Assembly (NCBI GenBank): GCA_016716125.1
Contig: JADJWZ010000040.1
Coordinates: forward strand, 1 to 64,000
Reading direction: 5' to 3'
From: Ignavibacteria bacterium
GTDB lineage: Bacteria; Bacteroidota; Ignavibacteria; Tepidaquicellales; Tepidaquicellaceae
DNA: 64,000 nt
The notes below the pieces were generated by a model. It was not told where the DNA came from, did no database searches, and worked only from the letters and a program-made list of their open reading frames with translations. Each line of letters opens with the position of its first letter. Position 1 is the first letter of the stretch. Position numbers and translations under genes: made by a program. This document shows, in pieces, positions 18,659 to 27,954 of the stretch.

Positions 18659-21600
18659 TTACTTCAAACCGCTCTTCTTAAGCTCAAGAAGATAATTGGT
18701 GATAAGATTTTCATAGTCTTCAGAAAATCCTTCCTTGCTTAATCTCAAAAAATCTTCCTTCAGCGCGTTGTATGAATTTGGTCCGCTGAGAATTATTTCA
18801 GGCGGTGAATTTCTTCTGATATTCTCGCCCGGTCTCGATTCCCTTTTAGGTTCAAAATCTTTTTCCCTTTGCGAAAGCCGCGCATCAAGCAGCCTTGATA
18901 ATATTCTGTTCTGCTTTTCGATTAATTTATCATCTACATTATATTCGCTCAGCTCTTTTACAATCTCCTGCATTTCCCTTTGTATCTCATCCATATTGCC
19001 GAGTACCTTCTCTCCGCTTCTTTCCTGTTCTCTCTTTAACTCTTCATTCAGCATCTCAAGTGATTTCTGAATCTGCTGTTGCTCCATACTAAGCCGCTGC
19101 ATCTCCTGTCTTTGTTCCTGTGTAAGTCCGTCCGGAGAATTGCCTTTGCCGTCTTTTCCTGTTTTTCCGTTTTCACCGGAATTTCCTTCCATACCCATCT
19201 TTCCTGATTTTCCGTTCATACCCATCTGCTGTGCAATTATATCGCTGAGTCTGTCCATCAGCTGACCCATATTTCCTGGACCCGGTTTATCTCCCTTTCC
19301 TCCTTTACCGCTTTTTCCCATTTCTGAAAGCATATCGCCAAGCATCTTTGCAGCGTTATCTAAAGATTCTTTTGCTTTTCCCTGATCGCTTGAAGCGTCT
19401 TTCTGTTTCATCTCGCCGAGCTCTTTCCCGGCTTTGTCCATTTTATTGTATGCATTTCCTAATTCTTTTCCGAGTTCCGGCGACATCTTCATTCCCATCT
19501 TTGAAGCATTCATCAGATCGTCAATTGTTTCAGAAAGTTTATTCTGAAGATCACCCTGATCTTTTTTATTCTGCTGAAATTCTTCCTTTTCATCTTCATC
19601 AAGTTCATCGGTTTTGTCTTTCAGCTCCTGCTGTCTCTTACTCATCTCTTCCAGAGCTTTTTTAATGTCTTTAAGTTTTTCCGTTAACTTGCTTTTTTTA
19701 TCCTGTGAATCCATCATTTCACCTAATGCGTTTTTCATTTTCTCATCCATATTATTAAGCTCTTCAAGTATTTCTTCCTGTGTTTTCTCAGAGCTGCTTT
19801 TCTGTGAATTTTTTAACTCATTACTTGACTTCTGCATTTTATTCTCTACGCCTTTTTTATTCATCTGCTTTTGTATTTTCTCAAGCTCTTCAGGACTAAG
19901 TTCATCTTTCATTTTATTCATTTCGTCAATTAGTTTCTGAAGCTCATCATTAAAATCCTTAGTCTGATCTTTAATGTCTTTTTGCTTTTGAGAAAGTTCA
20001 TCCATTTTATTTCTGTCACTGTCCTGAGCGTTCTCCGTTTCCTTTTTTAGCTGCTCCTGCTTTTTTACAATGTCTTCAAGCTTTTGTGTAAGCTCTCCGA
20101 ACTTCTGCATGTTCTCAATCTTCTTCATCAGCTCCATCGCCTTTTCCATATATTTCTTAAACGCCTCTTCATCAAATTTAAAATTCTTTAATGCTTCTTT
20201 AAGCTCTTCTTCATTATTCTTCTTCAACGCCTCTCTAAGCTTTTCAAGCATTTTCTGAAATTCGGGAGTGTTGATCTTATTAAACATTTTCTGAAGCTCC
20301 ATATACTGCTCAAGCGTTTTCTCATCCAGCATATTATTCTTCTGCATCTCTTCCATATTCTGATCAAGTTTGTTCTGAGCGGAATTCATATTCTTCTGGA
20401 AATTATCCAGCTTCTTTTCCATCTCTTTCTTGCTTTCTTCATTAAGGCCAAGCTCTTCGTTTCTCTGAAGCTGTTTTTTAATATCTTCAATATTCTGATT
20501 CAGCTCTTCCATTTGATCATAAGCTGATTCCATTTCTAATTTTAATTCCTTTGTCATAACTTCGCTCTCCTTTAGAATATCAGAGATCGATTTATACTGA
20601 ATGGTTTTTATCTCGGATCTTGCCGTCTTTCCTGTGTTGTCTGTTACTTCCGTGAAATATTCAGCGCTCTCTCCCGAACGGAGATTTAGTCCGGATAGAT
20701 TCCATATATAAGGCACTTCAAGTGAAGTAGCGGTCGGATTTTTTATCTCTATGTTTAAATAATTATAATCAGGCGCAGCGCCGTCTCCGGTTATTAATTT
20801 TATTTTTCTGTAACCTAAGACAAGTTTTGAAAATCCGTAGTCATCTGAAATTCTTGATCTGACTAAAATCTCTTTTTCTCCTTTAAGCTCTAAGTTTGAT
20901 TCGGAAGGTTCGACTATCGTAATCCTCGGCGGTTCGTCAGCAAGAACTTTTATAGTATATTGTTTAAAGCTTTTGTTAACGCCGCCTTTTGTATCCTTCA
21001 GTATAAATCTGTAGCTCCCGCTTTCTTTTACCGTAACGTTTCCTTTTGCAGTTGAACCGTTATGCTCAAATGTTACAGTGTTTCCATTTAGATCAATTCC
21101 CGCAAAAGACAGATCTGCGCTTGCATTCAGATTAAATTCGATATTGCTGCCTTCAGGACAGTATATGTTTCCTTCATTTTCAGGAAGCGTCTTTTCAGGT
21201 AATCCGGTGAACTCCGGCGGCATTACTTTAACGGTGAAGTTTTTAATGACAGGATATTCTGATACAGTGATCTTATATTCGCCTGACCTGATTCCTTTAT
21301 ATTCTGCAAAGTAAATCAAATCATATATTGTATTTTCAATTGTCCCTGTGAAATTATTCCCGGTCTCAGAAATTAATTTTACCGGAGCTGAAAGCTTCTC
21401 GTTTCCGTCTGCGGTAATTTGTTTTGTAAACAGATTAATTTCCTTAATATTCAGTTCTTCAGAGGTTGAATTGATTGTAACTCCGACAATGACATCTTCT
21501 CCTGCGGAAATTTCAATATCTCCGGGTATAATATCAAAAGAAATTCCGGTGTCATTATCCAGGAAGTTGTAATTATGATTTACAATTCTTTTCACCGCAC

Positions 21601-22171
21601 CGTTTAGATTTCCCGGAAATATTAAAAACGCGGAAACTATGAATATTAAAACTGAAAGAAAAATTAAAAATAATTTTTTAAGTGAAGAAAATTTGATAAA
21701 AGAAGAAAGATCTTTTCCGCCTGCAATTTCGTTAATGCTTTTTAAGTCTTCCTGTATCAACTCATCTGAAAATACTTCATTTCTTTTTTCTTTCTTATCA
21801 GGCATTACAAGCGATAAGGAATTTGATAACTTATCTTTTATGTCTCCGTAATTATCTCCTACTTTTCTGGAGTATGAAATCAGATCAAAATTACCGATCA
21901 TTCCGGATCTCTTCAGTATAAAATTTAAAATGAAATAAGTGATCGTTGTAACAGACACGGAAAGGAATCCCCAGTAAAAAATTCCTCTTGTACCTGTACC
22001 GAATCTGAATATTGATTCGCTTACAATTATTAAAAAACCCGCTGATAAAAGTATAGTAAAAGTTAAAAGAATATTTTTTGTGAATTTAAAAAGAAGTTCT
22101 TTCTTATTTACGGAAGTTAATTTCTTTTCTAAATTATTGTATATGGCTGTTACACTGACAGGATAGTTCAT
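18659..22171 (-). CDS. DUF4175 family giant membrane/coiled-coil protein
   Basis: A 1,170-residue protein. The first 200 residues hold three or four membrane segments (ILLTFTILLSAGFLIIVSES, FYWGFLSVSVTTITYFILNF, LIFLSVLIFIVSAFLIFPG). Residues about 205-530 form beta-rich, Ig-like extracytoplasmic domains. From about 550 to 1000 there is a long Glu/Lys/Met/Gln-rich coiled coil (EEMQKNNMLDEKTLEQYMEL and many similar runs). A Gly/Lys/Met-rich linker (GKGGKGDKPGPGNMG) precedes a last coiled coil. Size and layout match the DUF4175 family of Bacteroidota and relatives, which has no established function. It diverges from the ECF sigma gene across a 371-bp spacer. Confidence 0.8.
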   Translation of the reverse strand: MNYPVSVTAIYNNLEKKLTSVNKKELLFKFTKNILLTFTILLSAGFLIIVSESIFRFGTGTRGIFYWGFLSVSVTTITYFILNFILKRSGMIGNFDLISYSRKVGDNYGDIKDKLSNSLSLVMPDKKEKRNEVFSDELIQEDLKSINEIAGGKDLSSFIKFSSLKKLFLIFLSVLIFIVSAFLIFPGNLNGAVKRIVNHNYNFLDNDTGISFDIIPGDIEISAGEDVIVGVTINSTSEELNIKEINLFTKQITADGNEKLSAPVKLISETGNNFTGTIENTIYDLIYFAEYKGIRSGEYKITVSEYPVIKNFTVKVMPPEFTGLPEKTLPENEGNIYCPEGSNIEFNLNASADLSFAGIDLNGNTVTFEHNGSTAKGNVTVKESGSYRFILKDTKGGVNKSFKQYTIKVLADEPPRITIVEPSESNLELKGEKEILVRSRISDDYGFSKLVLGYRKIKLITGDGAAPDYNYLNIEIKNPTATSLEVPYIWNLSGLNLRSGESAEYFTEVTDNTGKTARSEIKTIQYKSISDILKESEVMTKELKLEMESAYDQMEELNQNIEDIKKQLQRNEELGLNEESKKEMEKKLDNFQKNMNSAQNKLDQNMEEMQKNNMLDEKTLEQYMELQKMFNKINTPEFQKMLEKLREALKKNNEEELKEALKNFKFDEEAFKKYMEKAMELMKKIENMQKFGELTQKLEDIVKKQEQLKKETENAQDSDRNKMDELSQKQKDIKDQTKDFNDELQKLIDEMNKMKDELSPEELEKIQKQMNKKGVENKMQKSSNELKNSQKSSSEKTQEEILEELNNMDEKMKNALGEMMDSQDKKSKLTEKLKDIKKALEEMSKRQQELKDKTDELDEDEKEEFQQNKKDQGDLQNKLSETIDDLMNASKMGMKMSPELGKELGNAYNKMDKAGKELGEMKQKDASSDQGKAKESLDNAAKMLGDMLSEMGKSGKGGKGDKPGPGNMGQLMDRLSDIIAQQMGMNGKSGKMGMEGNSGENGKTGKDGKGNSPDGLTQEQRQEMQRLSMEQQQIQKSLEMLNEELKREQERSGEKVLGNMDEIQREMQEIVKELSEYNVDDKLIEKQNRILSRLLDARLSQREKDFEPKRESRPGENIRRNSPPEIILSGPNSYNALKEDFLRLSKEGFSEDYENLITNYLLELKKSGLK

Positions 22172-22542
22172 TTTTAAAGTTAGCAGTTAATAGTTAGTAG
22201 TTTTTTTATTAGACAATTGCCATTTGATAATTGATAATTGTTAATTGATAATTGATAATTGATAATTGATAATTGATAATTGATAATTGAATCTGTATAA
22301 CCTTTGTTATTCAATAATGTTTCAGCTTAATCTCAACAGAAGTAATTGTTAAGTTCCTATTTTACTAATATCTCAGTTAAATTAAAAGTTCTTATACAAT
22401 AAATTTTTTCTAATAAATTATGAATTACAATTTAAATATTATTATCCGTTTATAACTATTAAATTTATCAATATAACTCTTATGATATTTCAATATATTT
22501 TTTCAGCATCTAAACCTTTTTGAAGTTACCGGCATCTAAATT
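22172..22542. other. Divergent intergenic region between DUF4175 and the sigma gene
   Basis: This 371-bp AT-rich spacer holds the GATAATT tandem repeat (22226-22290) and must contain promoters for both flanking genes. I see no convincing consensus promoter by eye and no small gene. Confidence 0.5.
22226..22290. repeat. GATAATT heptanucleotide tandem repeat
   Basis: The 7-bp unit GATAATT is repeated about nine times, with one interruption (GTTAATT) near 22240. Because TTGATAATTG-like text is close to self-complementary, slippage could readily change copy number. It lies about 55 bp upstream of the DUF4175 start and 250 bp upstream of the sigma gene. Confidence 0.85.
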
Positions 22543-23121
22543 ATGAGCAAAGAAAATAAAATGAATCCGGATCAGGTCTCTATAAATTTAATTCCCAAAA
22601 GTTCGGATCCTGAAGTTAAATTCATTAATGACGCGCTGAAAGGCAGTAAAGAAGCTTTCAGAAGAATATTTGATGACAATGTCTCAAAGATCTATTCGGT
22701 ATGTTTCAGATTTACCGCCGATTATGATCTTGCAAAAGAGCTGACGCAGGAAGTTTTTATAACTGCATGGAAAAAACTGACTTCATTCAGATTTGAATGC
22801 AGGTTTTCTACATGGCTGCACAGTATTGCGGTAAATCAGTTTCTTATGCATGAAAGGACTTTGAAAAGAATAAATGCCGGACGGGAAGAATATTCGAAAC
22901 AGACCGGTCATTATACAGATCCAAAAGATAATGACCTGAACATTGATCTGCAGAATGCAATTATGAAACTCCCTGACCAGGCAAAAGCTGTCCTGATACT
23001 GCATGACGTGGAAGGATTTATGCATAATGAAATTGCCGAAATTATGAATATCAAAACCGGTACTTCAAAAGCTCATCTTCACAGAGCGCGAAAATTATTA
23101 AGAGAGGAGTTAAAAAAATGA
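22543..23121 (+). CDS. ECF-type RNA polymerase sigma factor
   Basis: A 192-residue sigma-70 family protein with regions 2 and 4 only. Region 2 reads FRRIFDDNVSKIYSVCFRFT, then DYDLAKELTQEVFITAWKKL and FRFECRFSTWLHSIAVNQFL. Region 4 is the C-terminal helix-turn-helix, LPDQAKAVLILHDVEGFMHN followed by EIAEIMNIKTGTSKAHLHRA. It overlaps the following anti-sigma-like gene by 4 bp (ATGA), the usual sigma/anti-sigma arrangement. Its regulon is unknown; the adjacent FecR-type gene and divergent DUF4175 gene are plausible targets. Confidence 0.92.
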   Translation: MSKENKMNPDQVSINLIPKSSDPEVKFINDALKGSKEAFRRIFDDNVSKIYSVCFRFTADYDLAKELTQEVFITAWKKLTSFRFECRFSTWLHSIAVNQFLMHERTLKRINAGREEYSKQTGHYTDPKDNDLNIDLQNAIMKLPDQAKAVLILHDVEGFMHNEIAEIMNIKTGTSKAHLHRARKLLREELKK

Positions 23122-24872
23122 CTGAAGAAATAAATAAAGAGAATATCTGCGATGAAATAGAGCTGCTTATTGATGAACAGATTGAAGGCATGATCTCGCT
23201 TTCCGATAAGCAAAAAATGGAAATCCATATTGCGGATTGTCCCCGTTGTAAAGAATATCTAAAGAATACTCTCGGGACTCTTAACAGTCTTGATAAACTG
23301 AATTCAAAATACGGGTCATTGCAGAAAAGCGATCAGGATAAATTATGGGAAAATGTTTCGGATAAAATTAACTTCAATGAGCATTCGGACAAAGTAATTT
23401 CTCAGAACGAAAAATCCATAAACAGTTATACAATCTTCCGGAAAAAATATGCCTGGATATCCGGTATTGCAGCTGCTATAGCTATTGTATTTATTTTCTA
23501 TGCAGTTAAAAACTGGGATTTCAGTCAGAGTAATGACTCACTCAGTTATTCATTCGGTCTGCCCACTTACTGGAAAGTCGTCAGCGTAAAAGGTTCTCCG
23601 AAAATAAATGATATGAATATGGTCAGCTCTGACAGCATTAAGGAAGGTCAGTGGATCACTACGGACAGTAATTCAATTGCAGAGTTAATAATCGCTGACA
23701 TTGGTAAAGTAACGATAGAGCCGGATTCAAAAGTTATATTAGTGAAAGGAGCTGACAGTACGCGGCAGATTTTTGTGGAATACGGAATGGTGAATACCGA
23801 AACTAAAAGCGGAGATAACCGGTCTTTCAAAATCGGAATTCCTTCGGCAGTTGCGGAAAATACCGGCGGCTCTTACTCTTTGAAGATCGATAAGAACGGC
23901 GACGGTATGATAGTTGTAAAATCAGGTAAAGTCGATGTACTTTCGCCGAATAAAAATGCAATAGTACCTGCAGGGAATATTGTGATGACAAAAAACGGAC
24001 TCGGTGTCGGTACTCCTTTTAATGAACAGTCAAGTCCCGGATTTAAAAACGCACTGTTTAATTATGACTTTGGGAATTGTAATGATGCTTGTATGAATAT
24101 TCTTATTAATAATGCTAAAATGACTGACGCTGTTTCACTGGTAAATATACTGAACGGCAGCAATGCTGTAACCGGAGCAAAGGAAGAAATTTATAATAAA
24201 GTGGCGAACTTAATTCCGCCGCGCGCTCCCGTTCATAAAGACAGTCTCGAGTTCTTTGATGAAAAGGAACTGGAAATATGGATCGATGACATTCAGAAAA
24301 AAATTGAAACTGATCTGAAAGGTTCTCTCGAAAAACTGGAACAGAACCTTTCGAAATATAAAGATGATATTGAGAAATTCTATTTTGACTCTGCAAAATT
24401 TTACTTCCTTCCTGAAAATTTTGATTTTACTGAAATACCTGAAGTTCCCGAAATGCCTGAGTCTTACGAAAAAAATTATAATTATAAATACTCAAATGAT
24501 TCCGCATACTTTGATTCTGAAGAGTTGAAAAAGGAAATGGAAAAAATTAAAGAAGATATGGAAGAAACTAACAAATTTAATAAGGAAGAGCTTGATAAGG
24601 AAATGGAGCAGCTGAATAAAGAGCTTGATGAACTGAATAAGGAATTGAAGGAAAATATTTATTTGAACAGCGAAGAGTTTAAAAAGGAAATGGAAAAAGT
24701 GAAAGAGGAAATTCAAAAATCAGTTAAAGATTATAAGTTCAATGAAAATTATAAATTCGATGAAGACGATGATAAAGAAAATACGGATGACAATTCCGGA
24801 GATACCGAAGACTCAAATGTTCCAGAAGCGCCGAAGGAGCCTGACATTCCTGCAGATGATGAGAATAAATAA
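23118..24872 (+). CDS. Zinc-finger anti-sigma factor with FecR domain and charged coiled-coil tail
   Basis: A 584-residue protein. The N-terminus has the zf-HC2 anti-sigma motif H37-X3-C41-X2-C44 (HIADCPRCKEYL). One membrane helix lies near residues 112-128 (ISGIAAAIAIVFIFYAV). A FecR-type beta domain follows from about 150 to 290 (WKVVSVKGSPKIND, IEPDSKVILVKGADSTRQIF, VVKSGKVDVLSP). The last 200 residues are a very acidic and lysine-rich coiled coil that is not part of usual FecR proteins. Likely role: hold the sigma factor at the inner membrane and respond to a periplasmic signal. Shine-Dalgarno GAGGAG precedes the start. Confidence 0.85.
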   Translation: MTEEINKENICDEIELLIDEQIEGMISLSDKQKMEIHIADCPRCKEYLKNTLGTLNSLDKLNSKYGSLQKSDQDKLWENVSDKINFNEHSDKVISQNEKSINSYTIFRKKYAWISGIAAAIAIVFIFYAVKNWDFSQSNDSLSYSFGLPTYWKVVSVKGSPKINDMNMVSSDSIKEGQWITTDSNSIAELIIADIGKVTIEPDSKVILVKGADSTRQIFVEYGMVNTETKSGDNRSFKIGIPSAVAENTGGSYSLKIDKNGDGMIVVKSGKVDVLSPNKNAIVPAGNIVMTKNGLGVGTPFNEQSSPGFKNALFNYDFGNCNDACMNILINNAKMTDAVSLVNILNGSNAVTGAKEEIYNKVANLIPPRAPVHKDSLEFFDEKELEIWIDDIQKKIETDLKGSLEKLEQNLSKYKDDIEKFYFDSAKFYFLPENFDFTEIPEVPEMPESYEKNYNYKYSNDSAYFDSEELKKEMEKIKEDMEETNKFNKEELDKEMEQLNKELDELNKELKENIYLNSEEFKKEMEKVKEEIQKSVKDYKFNENYKFDEDDDKENTDDNSGDTEDSNVPEAPKEPDIPADDENK

Positions 24873-24889
24873 TCCTTTGAATTATTAAT

Positions 24890-24932
24890 AAATCCGGGTA
24901 AGCATTTTCTTTGTTTGCCCGGATTTGTTTTA
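24890..24932 (+). terminator. Rho-independent terminator after the FecR-type gene
   Basis: AAATCCGGG and CCCGGATTT form a perfect 9-bp stem with a loop of about 20 nt, followed by GTTTTAATAAA. It sits 18 bp after the stop codon. Confidence 0.8.
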
Positions 24933-24954
24933 ATAAATAAAGATTGTAAGTTTG
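24924..24954 (+). promoter_or_regulatory. Candidate Bacteroidota-type promoter for marC
   Basis: TTTG (24924-24927), then exactly 19 bases, then TAAGTTTG (24947-24954) fits the -33/-7 consensus TTTG/TAnnTTTG known for the primary sigma factor of Bacteroidota. The expected transcript start is about 40-45 bp before the marC ATG. The -33 element overlaps the 3' arm of the upstream terminator. A single match by eye in AT-rich DNA, so moderate confidence. Confidence 0.45.
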
Positions 24955-25003
24955 AGTTAAATTTTTTAGTTTAGCATAATTTTTTCATTCATTAAAATCC
25001 GAA

Positions 25004-25633
25004 ATGTCCGAAATTTCTCAAAACATTAAAATTTTTATTGCAATACTTGTACTTGTAAATCCGCTGGAAGGTATTTCAATTTTTCTTTCAAAGACAACCG
25101 GCATAGATAAGGATGCTAAAGCCCGTATCGTTAGAAAAACAACTTTATCGGTATTTGTCGTCTTGATAGTATCATTGTTTTTCGGAAAGTTTGTGCTCAC
25201 TCTTTTCGGAATTGGAATTCCGTCATTCACGATCGCCGGCGGGATAATAATTTTTTTAATTGCTTTAGATATGGTTTTGGGAAAATCAGATTCGGGTGAG
25301 AAAAGTCTGCCGAATGATCCTAATAAGAATCCGGAAGATATAGCTGTCGTCCCCCTGGCTATTCCAATGCTTGCCGGTCCCGGCGCAATCAGCAGTATTA
25401 TATTGTATGGCAGCAACAGCCAAGGTATTATGAATGATATTATTCTTGTTGTGATTCTTTTTCTCGTGGCAACTGCAGTATGGTTTTCTCTGAATGCAGC
25501 TTCGAAAATGGAAAAGAAATTGGGTAATACAGGAGTTAAAATTCTTACTAAAATTTCAGGACTGCTTGTAGCAGCTATTGCGATGGAAATGATCTATCAG
25601 GGATTAATACAATTGTTCCCTAAAATTCAGTGA
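25004..25633 (+). CDS. MarC family integral membrane protein
   Basis: A 209-residue protein with six membrane segments. The opening IAILVLVNPLEGISIFLSKT, the GIGIPSFTIAGGIIIFLIAL segment and VVPLAIPMLAGPGAISSIIL are conserved in the MarC/UPF0056 family, whose transported substrate is not established. It stands alone between a terminator and convergent leftward genes. Confidence 0.9.
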   Translation: MSEISQNIKIFIAILVLVNPLEGISIFLSKTTGIDKDAKARIVRKTTLSVFVVLIVSLFFGKFVLTLFGIGIPSFTIAGGIIIFLIALDMVLGKSDSGEKSLPNDPNKNPEDIAVVPLAIPMLAGPGAISSIILYGSNSQGIMNDIILVVILFLVATAVWFSLNAASKMEKKLGNTGVKILTKISGLLVAAIAMEMIYQGLIQLFPKIQ

Positions 25634-25677
25634 TGAGAAATTGTTCTATTTTAATAAACCGGTTTAAACTCTTCAGT

Positions 25678-26772
25678 TTATTCTTCATCAATCTCATGAG
25701 TTTTTATAAGCTCTGCCGATCTCTTCTTCTCTGACTTAGTAATAAATGCAACTGAAATTAAAATAAATATCAGAGATACCCAGTCAGATGTACCGGGAAA
25801 TTTACCTCCGAAAAAGGCAAAGAATATAAGTGTAGCTGCTGTTCCTGCAATTAATGAAGTAAGCCTGTTAACAAGCCCGGCAAATGTTGCTGTCCTTCCC
25901 TTGAACATAAATATAAATACCGAGAAAAATGCGACAGCTCCGAAAGCTGTTCCGGCAATTATCGCCCATCCCCAGTCTTTAACAGGATTATTTATGGCTT
26001 CCACATATTCCGTGATCTGCGGTCCCGTCCATCCTAATATCTGCGGTGAAATATAAACAAATAATCCTACTACAACCATCGTCGAAAATGCAGCGATCTG
26101 TTCAACAGCGAAAAATCCTTTGTTGTCCTGCTTGACATCTTTTCCTCTCGTGTTTTTATAATAGTTCATGATATAAATTCTTATAGAATAAGCTATTATA
26201 TATGCAGTTAAAATAATCACTGCGGCAGCATTGTAAATAAAATCAAAACCACCTTCCTTTTGCCATATCAGATTTATACAGACAGCAATGATCGCAAATA
26301 TTACTGCAATATTCTCTTCCATATAAACCTTCTTTTTTAATATCCCTGATCTTATCTGAAGCGCATCCACCACGCGGCTTATTATAATTACGCTCCCTCT
26401 CATTATTACCATTGCAACCATTACTGAGATCGGCAGCGAATACATTAAAGTAGTAGTGGGAATTATTACGGCTGTACAGACACCGGACGGGATGATGTAT
26501 AAAAATTCTTCGGGCATTCTTATACCTAGGAAAGTAGTGTATCCGTTGGTCTGAATTTTATACCATTTTAACGCCAATACAATTGAAAGCGCTAACAAAG
26601 TACCGCCGGTGGTACTGTAAACGAGGTACTGTATATTCTTCATCCCGGGAAATCCGAGATCAGGACTGCCGAGAAAATACTTTACGCTTATACCGGTTAC
26701 TACATAAAATAAAAAATAAAATATACACAGCTGTATCAGTCTGCCTGTGCTTCCGTCTTTTGTTTTAAACAA
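25678..26772 (-). CDS. Uncharacterised polytopic membrane protein, EamA/DMT-like
   Basis: The 364-residue protein has about ten hydrophobic segments, for example LIQLCIFYFLFYVVTGISV, NAAAVIILTAYIIAYSIRIY, FSTMVVVGLFVYISPQILG and IIAGTAFGAVAFFSVFIFMF, and an acidic cytoplasmic tail. The two five-helix halves and the GRTATFAGLVNRLTSLIAGT region look like a drug/metabolite transporter-type carrier, but I do not see a diagnostic motif, so family and substrate remain uncertain. Convergent with marC. Confidence 0.6.
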   Translation of the reverse strand: MFKTKDGSTGRLIQLCIFYFLFYVVTGISVKYFLGSPDLGFPGMKNIQYLVYSTTGGTLLALSIVLALKWYKIQTNGYTTFLGIRMPEEFLYIIPSGVCTAVIIPTTTLMYSLPISVMVAMVIMRGSVIIISRVVDALQIRSGILKKKVYMEENIAVIFAIIAVCINLIWQKEGGFDFIYNAAAVIILTAYIIAYSIRIYIMNYYKNTRGKDVKQDNKGFFAVEQIAAFSTMVVVGLFVYISPQILGWTGPQITEYVEAINNPVKDWGWAIIAGTAFGAVAFFSVFIFMFKGRTATFAGLVNRLTSLIAGTAATLIFFAFFGGKFPGTSDWVSLIFILISVAFITKSEKKRSAELIKTHEIDEE

Positions 26773-26801
26773 GGTTTTCCGTTTTTTTATGAATTAAAAA
26801 A

Positions 26802-27128
26802 TTAATATTTACTTAGTAGATAATTTGTGAATAAAATAATATACAGGAATAAACCTGCCGAACTGACGATCATATGATATCTTCCTCCGGACTTTCCGAA
26901 TGGAATTATTGCCATCATCAGAAGTGACATTGTACATAAAATAAATTCTGAAAAACTGATTACAGAGAAGATTAAAATAAACAAAAGATTTATAATAATA
27001 ACTGCAAACATTAACTGATGATTTTTTTTTGAAATGGAAATCAATTTAAATTTAAGCAGCCAGCCAGTTGAATAGTTTATAAGATAAAAGATCAGCCCGG
27101 TATAAATTAAAATATCTCCCGTTTTCAA
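26802..27128 (-). CDS. Small uncharacterised membrane protein
   Basis: About 108 residues with four hydrophobic segments (ILIYTGLIFYLINYSTGWLL, LMFAVIIINLLFILIFSVI, FILCTMSLLMMAIIPFG, VSSAGLFLYIILFTNYLL). I recognise no family. The open frame extends up to 27206 inside the nitroreductase gene, but the TTG at 27128 is the better start: it lies directly after the nitroreductase stop and a GGAGGG sequence precedes it by about 13 nt. Confidence 0.55.
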   Translation of the reverse strand: MKTGDILIYTGLIFYLINYSTGWLLKFKLISISKKNHQLMFAVIIINLLFILIFSVISFSEFILCTMSLLMMAIIPFGKSGGRYHMIVSSAGLFLYIILFTNYLLSKY

Positions 27129-27129
27129 T

Positions 27130-27909
27130 TTATTTATACTTCCCTCCGAATTTATTTCTGAATGCAAGTTCATCGGGCTCTTTCCTTTGCGATGACTTCC
27201 AGTCAATGGTCGGTCTTTTAATTTCCGGATCCGTATAACCCATTCTGAATACAGCCATTAATTCGTAATCGTCATTTACATTTAGAATATCAGAAAGAGC
27301 TTTCCATTTTACAGGTATTTCTCCGGGAGTTGAAATGAACTGCATTCCCATTCCGACCGAAGTAGTAACAAGCCACAAGGTCTGAATTACTGCGCCCATA
27401 GAGATCACAGAATAAAATCCGGACAGCTCTTCTTTTTTATATTCATCTTTTGTAAGAATAATTGCAAACAGTAAAGGAGAGGATGACACAAGCTTTTCTT
27501 CGTCATTGCCGAGTATTCGAGACACTTTGAATTTGGAAATAACTTTCCCGCCGGCTTCTGAAAAAATTGATTTGGCAAATGGTTTTAAAAAAGCGGGAAG
27601 ATGGTCAATGTGAATTCCGTCTTTTGTCTTTTCCATTTCTTCCTCGCTGAAACGGAAATATTTTCTATACTGCTTCCAGAATCTTCCGTCGTCCATTAAT
27701 TCTGTCATTGAGTCTCCGGCTATTACGGCAATTTTTTTTATTATTTCCTTATCATCAATTATTATAAATCTCCACGGCTGTGAATTGAAATGACTCGGGG
27801 AATGTGAAGCCATTCTTATCAGCAGTTCAATGTGCTCTTCCGATATATTTTTATCCGCGAATCTGGAATTTGCTGTTCTTCTGTTTTTTATAGCATCAAA
27901 AAGATCCAT
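27130..27909 (-). CDS. Nitroreductase family protein (FMN-dependent)
   Basis: The 259-residue protein has the nitroreductase fold. The N-terminal IKNRRTANSRFADKNISEEH is the FMN phosphate-contact region. SHSPSHFNSQPWRFIII is the usual second motif, and SMGAVIQTLWLVTTSVGMGM with the C-terminal MGYTDPE completes the set. It probably reduces nitro, quinone or flavin-type substrates with NAD(P)H; the substrate is unknown. It is longer than the 200-residue average because of an insertion around residues 75-130. Followed immediately by the small membrane protein gene. Confidence 0.85.
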   Translation of the reverse strand: MDLFDAIKNRRTANSRFADKNISEEHIELLIRMASHSPSHFNSQPWRFIIIDDKEIIKKIAVIAGDSMTELMDDGRFWKQYRKYFRFSEEEMEKTKDGIHIDHLPAFLKPFAKSIFSEAGGKVISKFKVSRILGNDEEKLVSSSPLLFAIILTKDEYKKEELSGFYSVISMGAVIQTLWLVTTSVGMGMQFISTPGEIPVKWKALSDILNVNDDYELMAVFRMGYTDPEIKRPTIDWKSSQRKEPDELAFRNKFGGKYK

Positions 27910-27954
27910 TTAGTCCGTCTTGTTTTCTGTAAAATGATTCAATATTTTAATTGT

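Noticed and set aside
19348..20258. Several rightward Ser/Phe-rich open frames opposite the DUF4175 gene
   Set aside because: They are antisense shadows of the Glu/Lys-rich coiled coil on the minus strand.
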